DNA from: Lachnospiraceae bacterium UBA3638
Lineage (GTDB): Bacteria > Bacillota > Clostridia > Lachnospirales > Lachnospiraceae
Direction: 5' to 3'
Length of the DNA: 35,839 nucleotides
NCBI GenBank assembly: GCA_002373595.1
Contig: DFKT01000015.1
Location: 1 to 35,839 of the forward strand
Part shown: positions 34,261 through 35,839 of the stretch, one piece after another
How the letters are laid out: the number at the start of each line of letters is the position of its first letter
How positions within the stretch are numbered: position 1 is the stretch's first letter
Program-made: the position numbers and the translations under genes
The notes under the pieces: model-generated
The model's input: only the letters and a program-made list of their open reading frames with translations
Told to the model about the DNA's origin: nothing
Databases searched by the model: none

Positions 34261-34731
34261 TCAATCACCTATACCAAAGCCTCTTTCCCTCCGAAATGAA
34301 TCTCTCTCTCCGTTGATTTCATCTGCTAATGTTTTATTCTTTTTAATCATGGTTTTTATATTGACTCTTGTCCCCTTTTTTTCAGGTTCTTGTTGTGTTC
34401 TATGCATATCTTCGCGAGTCGGAATATCTTCGTCTGTGTTAAATATATAGCTCTTATCATGAGAATTTCCTATATCGGTTTCTCTGCAATCACGCATACA
34501 TTTATTCAACCACGGACACCTTACAACCATATATGTCAGAATAATCGTGATATCATATGTTGAAAGCTTTTTTCTGGAAACATACACAGATCCTTGTTGC
34601 CACTCGAATCCGTTTAAAAGCATATGTTCTTTTATGTCATCATATGCCTTTCTCCAATTATCTCTTGGATAATACTTTTACAACATCTTTGTATCCAGAT
34701 CAAATGCTATCTGCTTATATTTTTTCGTCAT
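34261..34731 (-). pseudogene. vapD: vapD interrupted by an in-frame TAA
   Basis: VapD proteins are Cas2-like endoribonuclease toxins. The frame from ATG 34731, behind AAGGGGTGA, reads MTKKYKQIAFDLDTKML, then TAA (34678-34680), then KYYPRDNWRKAYDDIKEHM and LLNGFEWQQGSVYV, then RCPWLNKCMRD. The homology to VapD (about 93 residues) is continuous across the stop, so this is a single nonsense change in an otherwise intact frame. The conserved Asp (residue 11) is before the stop; the GSVY serine is after it. Re-initiation at ATG 34623 would give 120 residues without that Asp. The C-terminus has an extra hydrophilic stretch of about 60 residues. A 103-residue gene lies 12 bases upstream. Confidence 0.85.
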
Positions 34732-34743
34732 AGCATTCACCCC

Positions 34744-35055
34744 TTACTTCTTATTAAAATATTTTTCATAAGAATTCAGGATGCTTCCGTTTTCTTCCGG
34801 ATCATCACTATCGATCCACTCCCAGCTTTCTATTGAATCCATAACATCTTTTTGAAGAATCAATCTCGAAGTGGCATAATCCATACAAGCATATGCCTCA
34901 TCGCCCTCTCCTTCAAAAACCAATGTTCCGGATTCCCTACTTGAATTGATTATTCTTCCGAATTTATTAATATACTGGTTCTCGATTATTCTTTTTACAA
35001 ATTCCAGCTTATCACCTGCCGTTTCTTTTTTTATTCTGATAATCACACTATACAT
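34744..35055 (-). CDS. small protein paired with vapD, function unknown
   Basis: The frame opens at 35091, but ATG 35055 with GAAGGAGA five bases before it is the likely start (MYSVIIRIKKETAGDKLEFV), giving 103 residues. A beta-alpha-beta-beta-alpha order is suggested by the hydrophobicity pattern, and the protein is acidic toward the C-terminus (WEWIDSDDPEENG). I recognise no family. Its place 12 bases before vapD is where an antitoxin such as VapX would be, but it shows no resemblance I can see to VapX, so that role is inference from position. Confidence 0.7.
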   Translation of the reverse strand: MYSVIIRIKKETAGDKLEFVKRIIENQYINKFGRIINSSRESGTLVFEGEGDEAYACMDYATSRLILQKDVMDSIESWEWIDSDDPEENGSILNSYEKYFNKK

Positions 35056-35135
35056 TTCGTCTCCTTCTATCATTTGTATTTCGATACGCATATTGACTTG
35101 ATTATTCTGTTAATCCTAATCACTATATTCCGGTT

Positions 35136-35735
35136 TCAGGCAAGTGTTTTAACATACCTCGGTGCCTCGTCGGACGAAAGATACTGCTCGGTCAGGTGTC
35201 TGATGACGGTGACGAGCTCCTGTGATGAATACTCGCGCGTTATTCTGGATTCGGTCTCATCCCAGTCGATATCTTCACCGTATGAATCCGCATATTCGGG
35301 ATAAAGAGTCAGCCCTATCGCGCTTTCGATCAGATCTCCGCTAAGCTCGGTATGACAGCTTTCTTTTATCCTTCCAAGGTTATGAACTATACTCTCCGCA
35401 ACTGCGTCCTTGTCCTTAGCGATATTCTGCTCCTCTCCAACGCCCGTCAGCAAGGAAATATCCTCCAGATCATCCGAAAACCCAAACGACTCCCAATCTA
35501 TCTTTTCGTTTACTATCCATGCCGCAACCCTTGCCAGATCATAAACCAGGTATTTTTTGCATATTTCTTCGTCCGATAATACATTCAAAACAACACGGAT
35601 TGACAGCTCTACCCTCGCAGAATCAAATTCGATATCATCAATATTGTCAAAAATATAAAAGGCTTTTTCATCCGTCATGGGACCTGCATTCAAAAAATCA
35701 TAAAAATCCTTCGCCCTGTCTTCAAGCATATGCAT
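35136..35735 (-). CDS. acidic hypothetical protein
   Basis: The frame extends to 35774, but AAGGAGGG four bases before ATG 35735 (MHMLEDRAKDFYDFLNAGPM) marks the start; ATG 35729, ten bases from the site, is an alternative. The roughly 199-residue protein is strongly acidic and helical, without membrane spans or a motif I know. Its general character (acidic, soluble, next to toxin-like genes) recalls immunity proteins, but nothing specific supports that. It has a clear promoter and heads the cluster that includes vapD; the next gene is 80 bases downstream. Confidence 0.75.
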   Translation of the reverse strand: MHMLEDRAKDFYDFLNAGPMTDEKAFYIFDNIDDIEFDSARVELSIRVVLNVLSDEEICKKYLVYDLARVAAWIVNEKIDWESFGFSDDLEDISLLTGVGEEQNIAKDKDAVAESIVHNLGRIKESCHTELSGDLIESAIGLTLYPEYADSYGEDIDWDETESRITREYSSQELVTVIRHLTEQYLSSDEAPRYVKTLA

Positions 35736-35778
35736 AATACCCTCCTTTTTTTGCAAGTGCCACTTACCTCGCAATGAT

Positions 35779-35807
35779 ACTTTAAACCGATTTTATTAAA
35801 TTGTCAA
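35779..35807 (-). promoter_or_regulatory. strong promoter of the vapD-region cluster
   Basis: Consensus TTGACA (35802-35807) and TAAAGT (35779-35784) are 17 bases apart. A short inverted repeat AAGTG-C-CACTT (35755-35765) lies a few bases after the expected start of transcription and could be an operator. Confidence 0.72.
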
Positions 35808-35839
35808 TATAAATATTCTCCTTTTGCAATAAACGCCTC

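Noticed and set aside
34624..34836. Plus-strand open frame of 70 codons in the vapD region
   Set aside because: Antisense to vapD and its upstream partner; Ile/Phe-rich AT-driven translation without a start signal.

Overview
The window looks like a chromosomal segment of a motile, fermentative Gram-positive bacterium of the class Clostridia, most likely Lachnospiraceae. This rests on the rpmG-secE-nusG-rplK-rplA order, the RelQ-type alarmone synthetase, PPi-type phosphofructokinase, an ECF transporter S component, several families common in that group (DUF5688-, DUF6020- and DUF6056-like, TIGR03905 TSCPD), AGGAGG ribosome binding sites and sigma-A-like promoters. The genus cannot be read from the sequence. 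Most genes lie on the minus strand.

Layout: 1-1980 holds the end of a transcription/translation operon (L33, SecE, NusG, L11 and a partial L1) with a clear promoter. 1989-5754 carries a LysM/G5/M23 cell-wall peptidase, a tail-anchored coiled-coil protein with an internal duplication, a RelQ-type (p)ppGpp synthetase and a divergent small conserved protein. 5804-11856 is a minus-strand operon: VWA/DUF2201-like protein, MoxR-type AAA ATPase, BspA-type leucine-rich protein, UAP1-like nucleotidyltransferase and GalE. 11927-16837 carries three consecutive chemoreceptors.

16979-22154 holds a DHH phosphoesterase, gpmA, a DUF5688-like gene behind a strongly foldable leader, L-lactate dehydrogenase and an enolase with an unusual Lys/Pro/Ala-rich tail. 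22268-26237 is an operon of a DUF6020-like membrane protein, a PurF homologue that has lost its glutaminase catalytic residues, and a papain-fold-like protein. 26331-29800 has two membrane proteins, PPi-phosphofructokinase and a TSCPD protein. 29894-33251 has an ECF S component, PTS enzyme I and 1-phosphofructokinase.

33342-35735 is a small accessory-looking cluster: an acidic protein of unknown function, a 103-residue protein, a vapD gene interrupted by an in-frame TAA, and a tyrosine-recombinase-like protein without catalytic residues.

Much of the window serves central carbon metabolism: sugar uptake and phosphorylation (PtsI, FruK), glycolysis (Pfp, GpmA, Eno), lactate formation (Ldh) and nucleotide-sugar synthesis (GalE, UAP1-like). 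The most unusual items are the glutaminase-dead PurF operon, the structured leader at 18801-18874 whose predicted stem holds the ribosome binding site, the broken vapD cluster, and the basic tails on two glycolytic enzymes. No tRNA, rRNA, CRISPR array or insertion sequence was seen.
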